Origin: Bursaphelenchus xylophilus
Lineage: Eukaryota; Nematoda; Chromadorea; Rhabditida; Aphelenchoididae
Assembly (NCBI GenBank): GCA_904066235.2
Contig: CAJFCV020000005.1
Coordinates: 8,799,501-8,863,500, forward strand
DNA length: 64,000 nt
Direction of reading: 5' to 3'
In this document: positions 12,518 through 24,140 of the stretch, piece after piece
How the letters are laid out: every line of letters starts with the position of its first letter
Numbering within the stretch: position 1 is the stretch's first letter
Notes under the pieces: model-generated
Databases searched by the model: none
Told to the model about the DNA's origin: nothing
The model's input: the letters and a program-made list of their open reading frames with translations, nothing else
Made by a program: the position numbers and the translations under genes

Positions 12518-13042
12518 TATAGAAATTTCCACCAGCCATCCCTTTTTTATGTTTCTCCTTTCTGTTGCATGTATATTTGTATTCTTTATCAAGCGTCTCA
12601 TGTCAATCTTATTTTTATGGCACGGTTTAAATTTTTATTCCCCAAAGCCAAAGTTGTCCTAGAAACTGATGACAAATCCCCCCTGTTTCCAACCTTGACT
12701 CTATTTCCAAACACTGTAATCTCTCTGCAAATCGGTTCCTTCTGACCTACAAAACTTCTCTTTGTCAACTTTATTGTGAAAAATGGACAAGAGCCACTTG
12801 AAACGGGATTAACCTCTCGATTAAAAAAACAATATTTTGAAACCAGACTGTCGTGCCAGGAATGCGAATCCACAGCGAGCGGCGATAATCCGCGCACAAC
12901 CCCAATTCCCGAACAACACTAATCTCCATGTTGTATGGAGGAGACTTTTCGGGTTTATGAAACCGTGAAGCCGCACCCTTTTTTTGAAATTTTTTGTTGT
13001 AGAAAGGCTTTTTTTTGGGATTTACTGGAGAATTCATGACTG
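12518..13042. other. intergenic stretch upstream of the Gly/Met gene
   Basis: No gene is seen. It ends at the TATA box of the next gene. Confidence 0.4.
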
Positions 13043-13052
13043 TATATAAAAG
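13043..13052 (+). promoter_or_regulatory. TATA box of the Gly/Met-rich secreted protein gene
   Basis: TATATAAAAG lies about 290 bp upstream of the start codon. A 5'UTR intron ending at 'ctgaattgcag' (about 13291) would account for the distance. Confidence 0.5.
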
Positions 13053-13333
13053 AAATTTCTGCTAGGAATAGCCATTGACTCTTGGGTTTCGGGCTTTGGC
13101 AGATCTCGAGATCTCAAAAAGTTTGAATTTCAAATTTTGCGGGTTTTTGTCAAACGTCAAGATTGAGGTCACAGTGCCATAATTTAAAAAAAATTGATAT
13201 GATAATGCCTTCGGGACTCTCATCAATGATTTTGCAGTTTTTTTGCCTCATTTTGCGATTTTTTTGATATCTAACTGACCCTGAATTGCAGCCTTTCCTT
13301 GCCATCGGATCTCAGCCAAACAAGGTCTTCAAA

Positions 13334-14398
13334 ATGTCCTCAGGTGCTGCATTCATCGTGGCTTTCATGGTTGTGTCCGTCGCTTCATCACAGATTCTAT
13401 ATTCGCCTCAGGGCTTCGGTGGCTACAATTCTTACGCATCTCCGTATGGAATGGGTCAATACGGACAAATGGGACAAATGGGTGGCTATGGAGCCATGGC
13501 GGGGATGGGAGGGTAAGTAAAACAATTTTCTGAGCTTTTAGAGTGGTTTTTGGCATCTTGACGTTTTCGCTGCGGGACCGAAAAAGTCTGTGTTTCGCCA
13601 CGAAAACTTAAAGGTGGCTGATCATAACGCGTACAGTAATTTCGACACTTTTCAGCTATCCCTACGGCTACAACAGCATGTATGGCCAAGGAATGAGCGG
13701 CATGGGCGGCATGGGCTACGGCAGTGGAATGGGAATGGGCGGCATGAGTGGGATGAGCGGCATGAGCGGGTACGGTTATCCCTATAGTCGGCTCGGCAGC
13801 TCGTTTGTTGGTCGCACTCCTTTTGCGGTCCCCATGGATGCCTTGGGCAAGAAGAAGAAGCATTAAGCCCTCGGGCAATGGGCGCCCAAATGTCCCCCAA
13901 ATTTGATCTGACTTCGTTTTTTGTATCATTAATCCAAATTGTACTCAGCTAATAATCATTTTGCAATTTTTATGGGGTTTTTTGGCGGTTTAAGATTTGA
14001 ATTTTGAAATTTTTGAGGTTTGCAGAAAATTCTTGGGGTTCTGTTGCAAGTTTCTAAAAATTAGTGAGTTTTGTGGCCCACTTGAATCAATTCTGAGCTA
14101 ATTTTTCGCCCCTTTCCGCTTGCAACAAAATGCCAAAATTCAGAAAATCCTCCACGAAGCCAAAAAATATTCAAATTAAGACTAAAATTTAACCGCTCCT
14201 TGGTTTCTACTAACCTTATTAATTAATCAGCTTTCCGTATTTTGCAATTTACTGACAATACTAACAACAGTATAACCACAACTTTTTAGCCGACCACCGC
14301 TAACACCTCAAATGGGCCAAAACTTCCCGCAAATGCCGATGGGAATGGGTCAGCAACGCGGCTTCGATCCTAACTGTTTCCTCCACCGGTTACACTAA
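13334..14398 (+). CDS. small secreted Gly/Met-rich protein, two alternative 3' exons
   Basis: Exon 1 is 13334-13512 (ATG to GG|GTAAGT). It encodes a signal peptide (MSSGAAFIVAFMVVSVASSQ, cleavage probably after the SS or SQ) followed by a Tyr/Gly/Met/Gln-rich mature start. Exon 2 is 13656-13866 after TTTTCAG and gives a 129-residue protein. It has GMGG/GMSG repeats and a C-terminal KKKKH tail. A second exon, 14290-14398 after CTTTTTAG, has the same phase and the same Gly/Met/Gln style. Spliced directly to exon 1 it gives a 95-residue isoform ending FDPNCFLHRLH. AATAAA at 14532 serves this exon. The composition resembles nematode secreted Gly-rich or cuticle/antimicrobial-type proteins, but no family is certain. 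The function is unknown. Confidence 0.75.
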
Positions 14399-14531
14399 TT
14401 TCCTGGCACTGCATTGTACACTAATTTATTGGTTTAACATCGTGTTTCGGAGTTTTCGGCGAATTTTGTCGATTTTTTCTCAATATTTTTAAATTTTTGC
14501 AAGTTGTACTGTTTCAAAATGTCAGTATTCT

Positions 14532-14537
14532 AATAAA
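14532..14537 (+). terminator. AATAAA poly(A) signal, Gly/Met gene
   Basis: It lies 134 bp beyond the stop of the distal alternative exon. It faces the cyclase poly(A) signal about 50 bp away. Confidence 0.5.
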
Positions 14538-14585
14538 ATGTTATTACTAGCACCGCCGATGATTTAGGCATAAAAATCTGTTCTA

Positions 14586-14591
14586 TTTATT
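14586..14591 (-). terminator. AATAAA poly(A) signal, adenylyl cyclase gene
   Basis: TTTATT on the plus strand, 148 bp beyond the cyclase stop codon. The two convergent transcripts end almost back to back. Confidence 0.5.
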
Positions 14592-14738
14592 ATCAATAAT
14601 TATTAAATTATTACAAAAAAATCATCAAATCATCAACAATTTTAGAAAATTTAACCGTCTAAAAAAGGCATCGCACTGTCGTATTTTACATAGCACTTTG
14701 GGAAGTATGACACGTTATGATTGCGAAAGGCGACTAGA

Positions 14739-17700
14739 TTAGAATTTGACAAGTTGCTGGTTGATATTTGTGCCGGTAAAGCCACTGTTGCGTTTTGTTG
14801 CCAACGGCAATAAAAAGGTTTCCATTTCGTGTTTGACGCCTTTGACTCGGATCAGCCCTCGACTTTGCACTCGGTAGAGGTTCTTGGGCAAAGCGGCGGC
14901 CATCTCTCCGGTCATCTGAAAGGGTATGGAGTTTTAAGAAAGTTTAAAATCATGAATTTTAAATAAAAATTTGGCGGGCTATTCGAAATTTTTGGCATTG
15001 TGTTGCAAGGGCTACAAAATGTTATAATTGATGTCATAGATAAACAAAAAACCCTCTTTATGGAAAATCGTCACAATTTCACAGCTTGCAACAGAATGCC
15101 AAGGATTTACAAAAATGGCGGGAAATTTGAAAAATAAAAAAAACTTTTTTTTAAAAAATTGTTCAAATGAGATTTTTAGTCATCCTAACGGTAACAACTC
15201 ACATGAATATGCCTAACCACTCCATGCGAATCCATTCTGCTCGCCATATTCACCGTATTTCCCCAAATATCGTACTGCGGCTTCTGAGCGCCGATGACTC
15301 CGGCGACCAGCGGTCCCAACGACATTCCAATCCTCAGCTCAAAGGTTTGAAAAGCGTCGGCGTTGAGCATCTCCAAACACTGATGCATGGCCATGGCGAA
15401 CTCAATCATTGCTGTGGCCGAACGATGGCCTTTATCGTCAATTTCATGATCACTGAGGCCCGCGGCGGCCATGTAAGTCGAAGCGACTGTTTTGATCTTG
15501 TCGATGCAAGAGAATTTGGGTTTGCTCAGGAGCTGAAATTTATTTTTTGTTTAGAAAAAATGGCGAAGAGGATTCATTTCTTTCAACATGGAAATTTGAA
15601 TTTTTGGAAATTTTTACGTATAAAATGTCACCCAAAAGTTAAAATGGCAAATTTCTGCCCATATCATAACCTATTTTAAATCTATTTATAACCGTATCTT
15701 GCAAAATCAGCAAAAAATTTTGAACTTCAATTTTCCCGCCAAAATTGGCATTCCGTTTCAAGTCGAACAAACGGTCGGACTTTTGTAAAATAGGGCAAAA
15801 TTATCTGGAAAAGAGCTTTTTTTATAACTTACCTTATCAAATTCACAAGTAATTTCATTCAGTACCCTGAGGCACTCCAGCTTCCGATTCGAATCACATT
15901 CGCTCCAATACTCCTTGAAATTGGGAATACTCGCGAACATGACGCAAACATAGTCATGATCTCGAGCATAGAGCTCCTGAAAGAGCAATTTTTTTATCTC
16001 TTTTTGCGGCTAAAGGCTTACATCCGTGTTCCGATCGGGCTCCAAAAACTTGGCCGCCACACTTCTGGGCAGGATATTTTCAATGAGCAAGTTGTTGATG
16101 TCCTGCATGGTCTGCACATCTTTTTCTTCATTTTTGAAGGCAACGTTACAAGCGGCTTCTACTTTCCGCTCATATTCGGTCTGAAATTGTAAAAATTTTG
16201 GATTGCAGTTGAAATTTCAAGCTGAACTTGTTTTAAACGTGTTCTTTTCAACTGTGTCATCCATTATGTAATGTAAAAGTCGCCATAAACTCACAATCCA
16301 TGCCACGAAGAGTAGCAGCAAAAACAATGCGATAATATTGACTAAAATGATGGTCAGTTGGCAGCTAATGATTGGAGCCGATTCCGACACATTTGACGTT
16401 GAAAATAAGGTCAAAATCAACAAGAACAGAGCGCAGTCCACGGACGCCAAGAAGCAACGGAACGGATACGGTAGCCGATACAGCCCGAAGATCACGCACA
16501 TATGGCAGATGCTGGCTGGAAATAATTTAGATTGAAGTTATTACTCTTTAATTTCTCTACTTACAAGGCAGCCATATTATGGCAAACACCGGGACATGAG
16601 TTTGAACTACCGCCAAGAATGACATTACCGCCTAAACAATGTTTTGAACAAAAAATAGGACAAAATAATTGCCTTACATGCTGACCGATTGCCAGAAACA
16701 CCGACGCCGCATAACTGATGAGGATTAAGAAGATTTTACCCGTTCGCCAGAACTTCTCCACCACACAGGTCAAGAATAATATTACAATACACAACAAGAT
16801 CTGATAAATCAACAAGTGTTGGACTTTGTAGCTGAAAACAAAACTTTCAGCACCAAAAATAAAGTTCGAATTATATTACAAGACAAATTAGTTATTCTTG
16901 GCAAAAAAAATTTGAAATTGAAATTTTTTCGGCAAAATTGGCATTCCGTTTCAAGTCGGTTTCTTCGGGAAAAATTCAATTGGTAAAATACGTTCTTAAT
17001 ACCAGGGTCGTTTTTGTAAGTTTACCGCCTAAATTTTTGAATTTTAAGTTTCCCGCCAAATTTGGCATTCTGCCTCAAATCATAAATTTAGTCAAAGGGT
17101 TTAGAATATTTGTAGAACCCGCTATTCCTAGGCTAAAATAAATTTTTTTGTAACTTACGGAACATTACAGAGCACTAGAAAATAATTGGCAGTAGAGATG
17201 GGGATGGATAACAAGAACAATATCCGGCATTCGGTTAAGTGAAGTGAAGTCGGAAAGCGCCTAAAAACATTCCAATTCTCGTATTTAGCAATGCCAAATT
17301 GTTTTTTGAAAGTTTGAAAACGAAATGAAGAATTTGACGAAATGTCACAAAAATTATTGGATTATTTATTTGAAACTCACCAAAACGGAAAGAGCAAAAA
17401 TTTGGAGATCTTGTAGGCACCGGTGGTGCAGTTGAACATGGTTTTAAGGCTGAAAAACAAGAGTAGATTATACCATACAAGATTGATATCAGGAGCAATA
17501 CCAATATAACTAGTTTATATTAAAATTTACCTAGTATTATTGATGTTGTTGAGATTATTTTCGATCAAAGTCATACTCTGGATCGTATTTCCATAATTTG
17601 GTCGGCGGGAATCCTAAAAAATTATTTTTTAATTTGAAAAAATTAGCGAAAAATGAAAATTTTTCGAATTTTCTTACGCCATTTTCCATTTTCTCCTTTT

Positions 17701-20700
17701 CCCTTCCCAAATTCGCAAACGGAGTTTCAGCGCCCCAGAACTCGGCCATTTTGGACATCTTGGCCTTGACGGACACTCGATTTGAAGAGTTGCGAACAAC
17801 TCCCAAATTTTCTCCGAAATCCATCCCGGATTTTTTGAACCTGAAGACGTAATAAAAAAGTCTCTGACATTGAGTCCCAACATTGCTAAGGGGGGACGTA
17901 ACTTACTTATTTCGATAAATTGAAGCAGTCCGTTCATTCAAAGTGGTCTTGTCAGGAAGGATATGATACGTTGGTTGCCCATACTTGACGATTGTTGGAT
18001 CTACCGAGCTGAAAATTAAAATTTACGAATCATTCTTAGTGTAGGGTCTGCAAAGGTGGTCATAGTTAGAGTCTCAGGGCTGAGGCTAATGAGTCTACGT
18101 AAAAAAAGCGTAAAAACAATTTTGGGAAATTATATAGTGCCTACCAAAGCACATGAATGCAAAGTTTAAGGCAACCCTCTTACTTGTAAGCCAAAAAACA
18201 AGGTTTGTCTCAACGTTTATATCTAACGTAATTTACAGCGACGAATTTGTTCCAGTGGCAAAAAACGTACCATTTTGCATCCGGGATATACCAAAAAATG
18301 TTGCAAAATGCCTCCTTCTTCAGCTAAACAAAACTCAGTTTGAAGAGAGAGGCACAAAAAGAGAGGACGCGTTTTTGAAATTAGACTTTCTGCGCTTGGA
18401 GAAAGAGGTATTTTGCTACATTTATTCATGCTTCCCGGACGCAAAATGATAAGCTTTTTGTCAATGGATCAGGTCCGCCACTGCACAGAAGAAAGCTCCT
18501 CTAAAAAGTTCTATCAAGCTTTGAAGAAGACATACTTTGCCTCTACAATCCGATAGTCTCCAATCAGCATGTCCTTTGTCTTCTTTGTGATATGAACTCT
18601 CCCCGGCATGCCAGCGGTTTCCATTTGGTTGGCAAAAGTGACGTCATCTGACCAAATATCGAATTGCCATTTCTTCAATCCCAAGATTCCACATAAAACC
18701 GATCCTGTGTGAACGCCGATCCGCATGTCCACGTTTACACCCGTCGCCAAACGGACTTGCCTGAAGGCGAGTTTTTAGGAATTAGTAGTAGAGACTTACT
18801 TGATCGTCTTGATCATCTCCAGCCCCATTAAGACGCACATATCCGCATGATTTGGACGGTTCACGGGCATCCCGCTAACACAGTAGTAACAGTCGCCCAG
18901 AAACTTTATTCGCATACATTGAAGCTTCTGAAAAAAGAATAGAATTGTAAAATACGCATCGTTTTATTAATTCATTTTTTCTTCTGCCCGGAAGATGGAA
19001 AAACCTAATTCAAGACATGGAGGATTTGCCTTACTCTTTGCTGAAATGGCTATAACATTTTATAGAGTGATTCATTGCATCTGCAGTGGAGCCTCTTCAC
19101 ATCAAAACCACCCCAATAAAAAATCCCTTCTTCAACTTACTTGAGCGTCCTCATCAAACTTGCTGTAGAGCTCATTCAACGTTCTGACAAGATCCTTCGC
19201 TCCCAGCTGTGCCGCCAACACTGTGAAGTTCACAATGTCCGCAAACAAAATACTGACATTGTCGTGAACTTGAACATGCAGCTCATGGAAAAGTTTGTGG
19301 TGTTTGGTGGGCATTTTGCTCAGATCGGTTTGACTTGTGGCAATTATTGATTGGCTTACCTGAAAGTTTCATAATTATAGTAATTCAAAATGGAAAATTT
19401 GGCGAAGAAACTCAAATTCTGGGTTTCCCGCCAAGGTTGGCTTTCTGTTTTAGGTCTTTATAACAATTTATATCATTTCAAAAATATGTCCGAATAATCT
19501 CCAGACCCCACCGAACGACTCACTAGGCTAAACTTTCAAATTTCAATTTTCCCGCCAAGTTTGGCTTTCCGCTTCAAGCTGGTCAAATTTATTTGTTGGT
19601 CCCAGAAAATCTTGCAAAGCAAATCCCACTTACCTTATCCGTTAAATAAGCCGGGATCACACTCAGAAGCAGTTGATCTTGTCGACTTTTCAGCGTTTCC
19701 AACTCTGTCCTTCTCTTCACCGCATCTCCCAATTTCTGCGCAATTGTAGCTCTACTATACGCTCCATTCGCCTCGCAGATCATTCCGGCGAACGTCACAG
19801 CCATTTGGTAGCAGAATAAAGGGATTACGGTGTACAACGGCGACTCTCGTAAGGCCAATTTGGAGGAATACTCGTATAAAACCAAGGCGACAAGGAAAAT
19901 ATTGGCGAAATTGAAGAGAATCGAGATGATTAAGAAGATGCGACGATGCCGAGGGAGGACGAAGAACTGATAAAACGTCGAGATGGCCAGCGAAGAGCAG
20001 AGGGAAGAGAGCTCTGCCACTCGTTCTTGCTTGATTTGTAGCTGAAAGGAGGAAAGTTATATTATACTTGAGATCAGATGACAAAAGATGAAGAGATTAA
20101 GGAAATCATGACTTTCAGGTTTAAAAACTTGAGTCGAAAGTCCACAAATGATAAGATACCTTTTTAATGGACCAACCGTACCTGTGAAATCAACGGCAGA
20201 TGGGTGAGCCACAGGAAAACAGGCAATGAAGCCGAGGAAATCATGGATAAAGTGACCAGCGTAAATCGACTATGTTGCAGCTCAGGGGAATTCCTGAGGT
20301 TTGTCGTGGCTTCCACTTCATCTCCATAGCGAATCAAGGCAAAACTGACCAAAATAAATACCGGGAAGATAAGGCAAAATACGAAATAAATTATCGACCA
20401 GACCTGAAAAAAACATTTTTTAATTTATTATTTTTGAGATTTTGCAGATCGATAGGGAAGTTAACAGTGTAGCAAACTGAATTTGCTGGTCTTCATAATA
20501 TACAGAGTAAAATTTTAAAACGAAATTTTTAAATTTAAATTTTCGCGTCGTTTTTGGCATTCTGCACCAATGCTTCCTATTGCCCAAAAACAGGTTTAGA
20601 AGTAAAATACGCTGCCGGGAGCGAGTTTTTGCAGAAATCTCAAGCCCTTACCCGATGACAAAGATAATGGAACAAGAAAATCTGCGCCAACGCGTAAAAC

Positions 20701-20957
20701 AAAAGCCATAAGTGGAATGTGTGCAATCGTGCTCGATCCAGCCCGGTCCAATGCCTCACTAGAACCGATCGGATTTCCTCTCTATCAACTTTCGAATCGA
20801 CCGATTCCAATGTTGCATGTGACCTCCGCGAGCTTCTGCTGTTATTATTGTTGGTGGTGGTGTTGTTGTTATTAACCAAATCATTGCTGTTGTTGTTGCC
20901 CAAAAGCCGTTGCGGACGATGGATTCGGCTCTGGCGGAGCGTCGGCGCACGGGGCAT
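14739..20957 (-). CDS. transmembrane adenylyl cyclase (AC2/4/7-like), 18 exons
   Basis: Makes cAMP from ATP at the plasma membrane, normally under G-protein control. Exons (high to low): 20957-20652, 20403-20182, 20041-19634, 19359-19141, 18927-18800, 18760-18536, 18008-17907, 17840-17678, 17613-17531, 17449-17381, 17260-17159, 16831-16678, 16631-16565, 16515-16295, 16180-16022, 15976-15833, 15532-15203, 14915-14739. All phases agree, for 1,092 residues, the usual family length. Layout: Asn-rich N-terminus, first membrane cassette (~75-270), C1a (~325-500), second membrane cassette (~640-820) and C2a (~885-1085). Metal-binding Asp353 ([10 protein letters not shown]) and Asp397 (FLGDCYYC) are 44 apart as in the family. 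C2 keeps Lys938 (KIKT), Asp1012 and Asn1019/Arg1023 ([11 protein letters not shown]). [12 protein letters not shown] and YDIWGNTVN favour the AC2/4/7 class. It therefore looks catalytically competent. Intron 18009-18535 holds a MITE. Confidence 0.93.
18236..18483. repeat. GTGGCAAAAAACGTACC-family MITE, copy b, in cyclase intron
   Basis: Contains 'ccagtggcaaaaaacgtacc' near the left end and 'caatggatcaggtccgccac' at the right. The left flank is TA, while the right flank is mutated to CA. It lies wholly in cyclase intron 18009-18535. Confidence 0.75.
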
Positions 20958-21546
20958 TCACTTGTCCTGGAGAATGGATTTTTCGAGTTGAAAAGTGGTT
21001 TTTAGTTTTTGCTATCCGCGCAAAAATTACAACGTAAAGATGTATATAAAAAATAATGTAAAATACGTAGAATGGAGTAATTTTATGCACGTTGAAAAAT
21101 GGTTCTAATTGAAATTACAAGCATTTTTATTATTTTCTTGCTGAAGAGCGGATATTGTCTACAATAAAAGCCTTGTTTTTCCTCCAAAATTATTTTTTAT
21201 TAACCTGAACGGCATTGGCCTCTTGTTTACAGCAACACTCGGTAATACGCCATTACAAAAATTTGAGAATTTTGTTTTTGGCGAAATAAACAATAATAGT
21301 GCAAAAAATCTGCAGCCGCATAGCTGATCAAGTCAAGCCTGTCAGAAAGGTCAAACAAGATGTTTAAATGGACCTTGGTAAAATACACGGACGTAAACTT
21401 AATTTTGGCCGTTGTAATAGAGTTTCCACCATGTAATACGATGTGATTTTTTAAAAAAGGCCCCAAATGTCTCCGCCGAGAACTGATCTCTCTGCCGACG
21501 AAAAATTTTTTTTTGTTGGATACAAAATCGCCCAAATCCTATCTTT
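20958..21546. other. upstream region of the adenylyl cyclase gene
   Basis: Presumed 5'UTR and promoter of the minus-strand cyclase. No distinct TATA box was identified. The rest is AT-rich and without a gene. Confidence 0.4.
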
Positions 21547-22138
21547 ACAAGGAAAGTACTTTTATGGGGGCTCCTACTTTTTGACGGGACATATCTCAAA
21601 AAATCAGAAAAAATGCGCTGATCAAGGATATATAAATCTTAGCTGCCCATTTTAGGTTTTTAAGGGTGAAAATGCCCAAAAACTGGTTTAATTTCCCTAC
21701 AAAAGGCAGACATTCGAAACGATAAAAAGAGCACTCGATCTCTTCCTTCGGAAGAGAGCGGTGTGGCCGAGTGGTTAGTGCCGTAGTCTGGGAATCAAGA
21801 GGGAGGACGCCGCACAGGTTCGATTTCCCTTTTGGGCTGAATCAACTTTTTTGAAGTTGAAGGTCGGAAAAATAAATTTTTGGGCCAAGACTGTCTTATT
21901 ACGTCTTAGAAACTCAATAAACACCATTTTAAACCAAAATAAAAATTGTAAACCCGTGAAAAATTAAGCGAAAAGGGGTTCATATAGGACTTTAAGTCAA
22001 CTTCCGACTGAGTTTTCACCCCTAAAAACCTAAAATGGGCAGCTAAGATCTATATATTCTTGATCAGCACATTTTTTCTGATTTTTTGAGATATGTCCCG
22101 TCAAAAAGTAGGAGCCCCCATAAAAGTACTTTCCTTGT
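21547..22138. repeat. intact 592-bp foldback with tRNA-like promoter
   Basis: Ends ACAAGGAAAGTACTTTTATG and its inverse. The inverse arms run to about 130 bp ('gcgctgatcaaggatatata', 'agctgcccattttaggtttt'). The left half contains a complete tRNA-like A-box/B-box pair (21758-21832). No protein is encoded. This copy is the reference for the interrupted one at 1495-4227. Confidence 0.85.
21758..21832 (+). other. tRNA-like Pol III promoter within foldback
   Basis: A-box TGTGGCCGAGTGGTTAGTGC and B-box AGGTTCGATTTCC are spaced as in tRNA-Ser/Leu genes. Acceptor-stem pairing is poor, so this is a tRNA-derived repeat rather than a working tRNA. Confidence 0.6.
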
Positions 22139-23500
22139 TAGAAGCAAGGAGAGTTTCCGCTCTAACTCCTAAGAGCTCAAAGATATTCGCAAAAAGTTTC
22201 TGTCACTTTCTGTCAATTTCTTGAAACACCCTGTATATAAGCGTCTCGGAAAGAGCCAAATTATTAATAGACATAGCTCGAACCAGCCTATTTTTAAAAA
22301 AAACCGAAGGAGCAAGAAGAATATTACAGACAAAAATTGGCTCATCATTTCAGAACCCTACTGTAATCTGTCCAAAAACCGGCAGAAAACCCTCCTTGAA
22401 CACTTCCGGGTAAACGCAAGTGAGAAGTTGAAAGTGCCCCCCTCTCCCTTCGCCGCAGGCACTTCAGTGGGCTGCAGATGACATTCGCGGCAAAAAATTT
22501 TTAATTTTCGCATCGATGACAAGTTCAAGATGAGTTCAACGGAAATAATACAACAGTAATTACGGGGCCCTGAGAGCTAATTATCACGTAAATGCGGCGC
22601 AAGACTCGGTCATTTTCTTGGTCATCGGAATAAATACGGAAAATATAGCCGGCCGAAATGCTATACGAAAAACAAAAGGCGGCCGAAATTCTATTGTGTT
22701 CTTGTATGCGGCAATATAATATAAAATTGGGCGCTGCAACGAATATTAAGGCTGGAAATTCTTTATTTATCAGTCTGCCGCATGGGAAATCGCAGAGGAA
22801 ATGGATTGTTTTGCGACAAAATCAAATTGCTTTTCAATTCAGCGGGGCCGCCGCAGCGACATTGCTTCCATTATATTCACGACAGACGGATATAAACTCG
22901 ATTAAAAGTGTCGATTTTTGAATTCGACATATAAAGGCTTTCCTAGGACATGGCTTCATAACCTGAATGTCACTTCTTTATTCACTGTACAAAGTCTTCC
23001 CGTTAACCTCATAACCAATTTTTTTTTAAATCTCGGAATTCGCGGAAAAACAAAAATCCAATTTCTGGGATTCTGACGCCGAAGCCGACCCTCCTTCAAG
23101 TTGTTCGTTTTCCGCGGATTCAGAAATCCGAAAGAGATTCAAAAGCGTCTCAAAAAAAATTTACCGTTTTTTTCTCATTTTTTCGGCCGTTTTTTTCTTT
23201 TTTTTTTTGCATTTTTGTCCGCCTTTTAAAAAAGATTTATCCGTCCTACATCCGTCTATAAGATAGCGCACCCCATCCGTGGAAGTTTAGGCCCTCGGGG
23301 GAATAAAGAACAAGAGTTATTGAATGCGACCGACACGTTCATTCGGAACGAAAAAAATCTCTCAGAAATTTGCAAAAATAAAGAAATTTTCGAGGAATTT
23401 TGTGACAACCCAACAACTCTTTGATAACATGATTTTTGAACTTTGGGTAAACAAAAAGTTTGTAGTAAAAAGGTCAAAAATTAGAAAAAATCAAAGATTA
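22139..23500. other. repeat-bearing stretch without a supported gene
   Basis: 22221-22240 reads 'gaaacaccctgtatataagc', resembling a mariner-type end. 22778-22891 is a diverged TCAGTCTGTCGGGAAAAT-type MITE. Poly-T rich sequence lies at 23160-23210. Confidence 0.4.
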
Positions 23501-23509
23501 TAAGTTCAA

Positions 23510-24140
23510 AAATGCGATGGGCAGATTTTCTTTGAATTTTTTGGGGCCTAGGGGGCAAATCAAGTCCTAGAAATTTTGCATCTTGATAGAAACAGCGCAG
23601 GTATTCGACGATCTTCGCCGGCAAGAAAGAGATGCGGAGAGCGGTCGGAGACAAACCATTTTTTGGCGGTATCTCTGCGTAAAAAATTAAGTTTTTGTTA
23701 AGACTTTCCCTTCTCCAGTAGAAATAATAATAGGCCAAAATGTTTCATGTCAAATATTCCAAGAACAATTCTAATTTTGGCCATGTTTCGGACGAAAAAT
23801 CTCGCTGTTTCTGCAAAGCGCGAACCAACAAATCTCAGACGTGTGTTACAGGGGAAGTACCACAAGTGCGACGCTCAGCTTTTGATGAAACTTTGCACAG
23901 ATTTAAAATAATTTTTTCTAAAATATATGCGAGAATCCTAGCTCGCGCTTTGCAGAAACAACCGAGATTTTTAGACGGAAAGTCGGCGAAAATTTAAGGC
24001 TTATTGCCGAATTTCGGCCCGAAAAGTTTCGTGCCTACTTCTACCGTAAAGCGTTATGTTTCAACGAAAAAATCAATTTTTTCCGCACGAAACTAGCAAA
24101 AATATAGCCAAAAAGTGTTTTTCTCTCTGACTCTGACTGA
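23510..24140. repeat. two abutting partial copies of the GGGAAGTACCCCAAG MITE
   Basis: 23847-24140 begins ACAGGGGAAGTACCACAAGT and follows the family through 'ccgcacgaaactagc' before being truncated. 23510-23846 is a more diverged partial copy in inverse orientation ('gagagcggtcggagac', 'tctgcaaagcgcgaacc'). Confidence 0.65.

Noticed and set aside
15167..15679. 170-codon plus-strand open frame
   Set aside because: Antisense shadow of the conserved C2 exon of the adenylyl cyclase.
20719..20991. Leu-rich plus-strand open frame
   Set aside because: Antisense of the Asn-rich first exon of the adenylyl cyclase (Asn codons read as Leu/Val).
22658..22921. 87-codon frame with an ATG
   Set aside because: Half of it is a diverged TCAGTCTGTCGGGAAAAT-type MITE; no other support.
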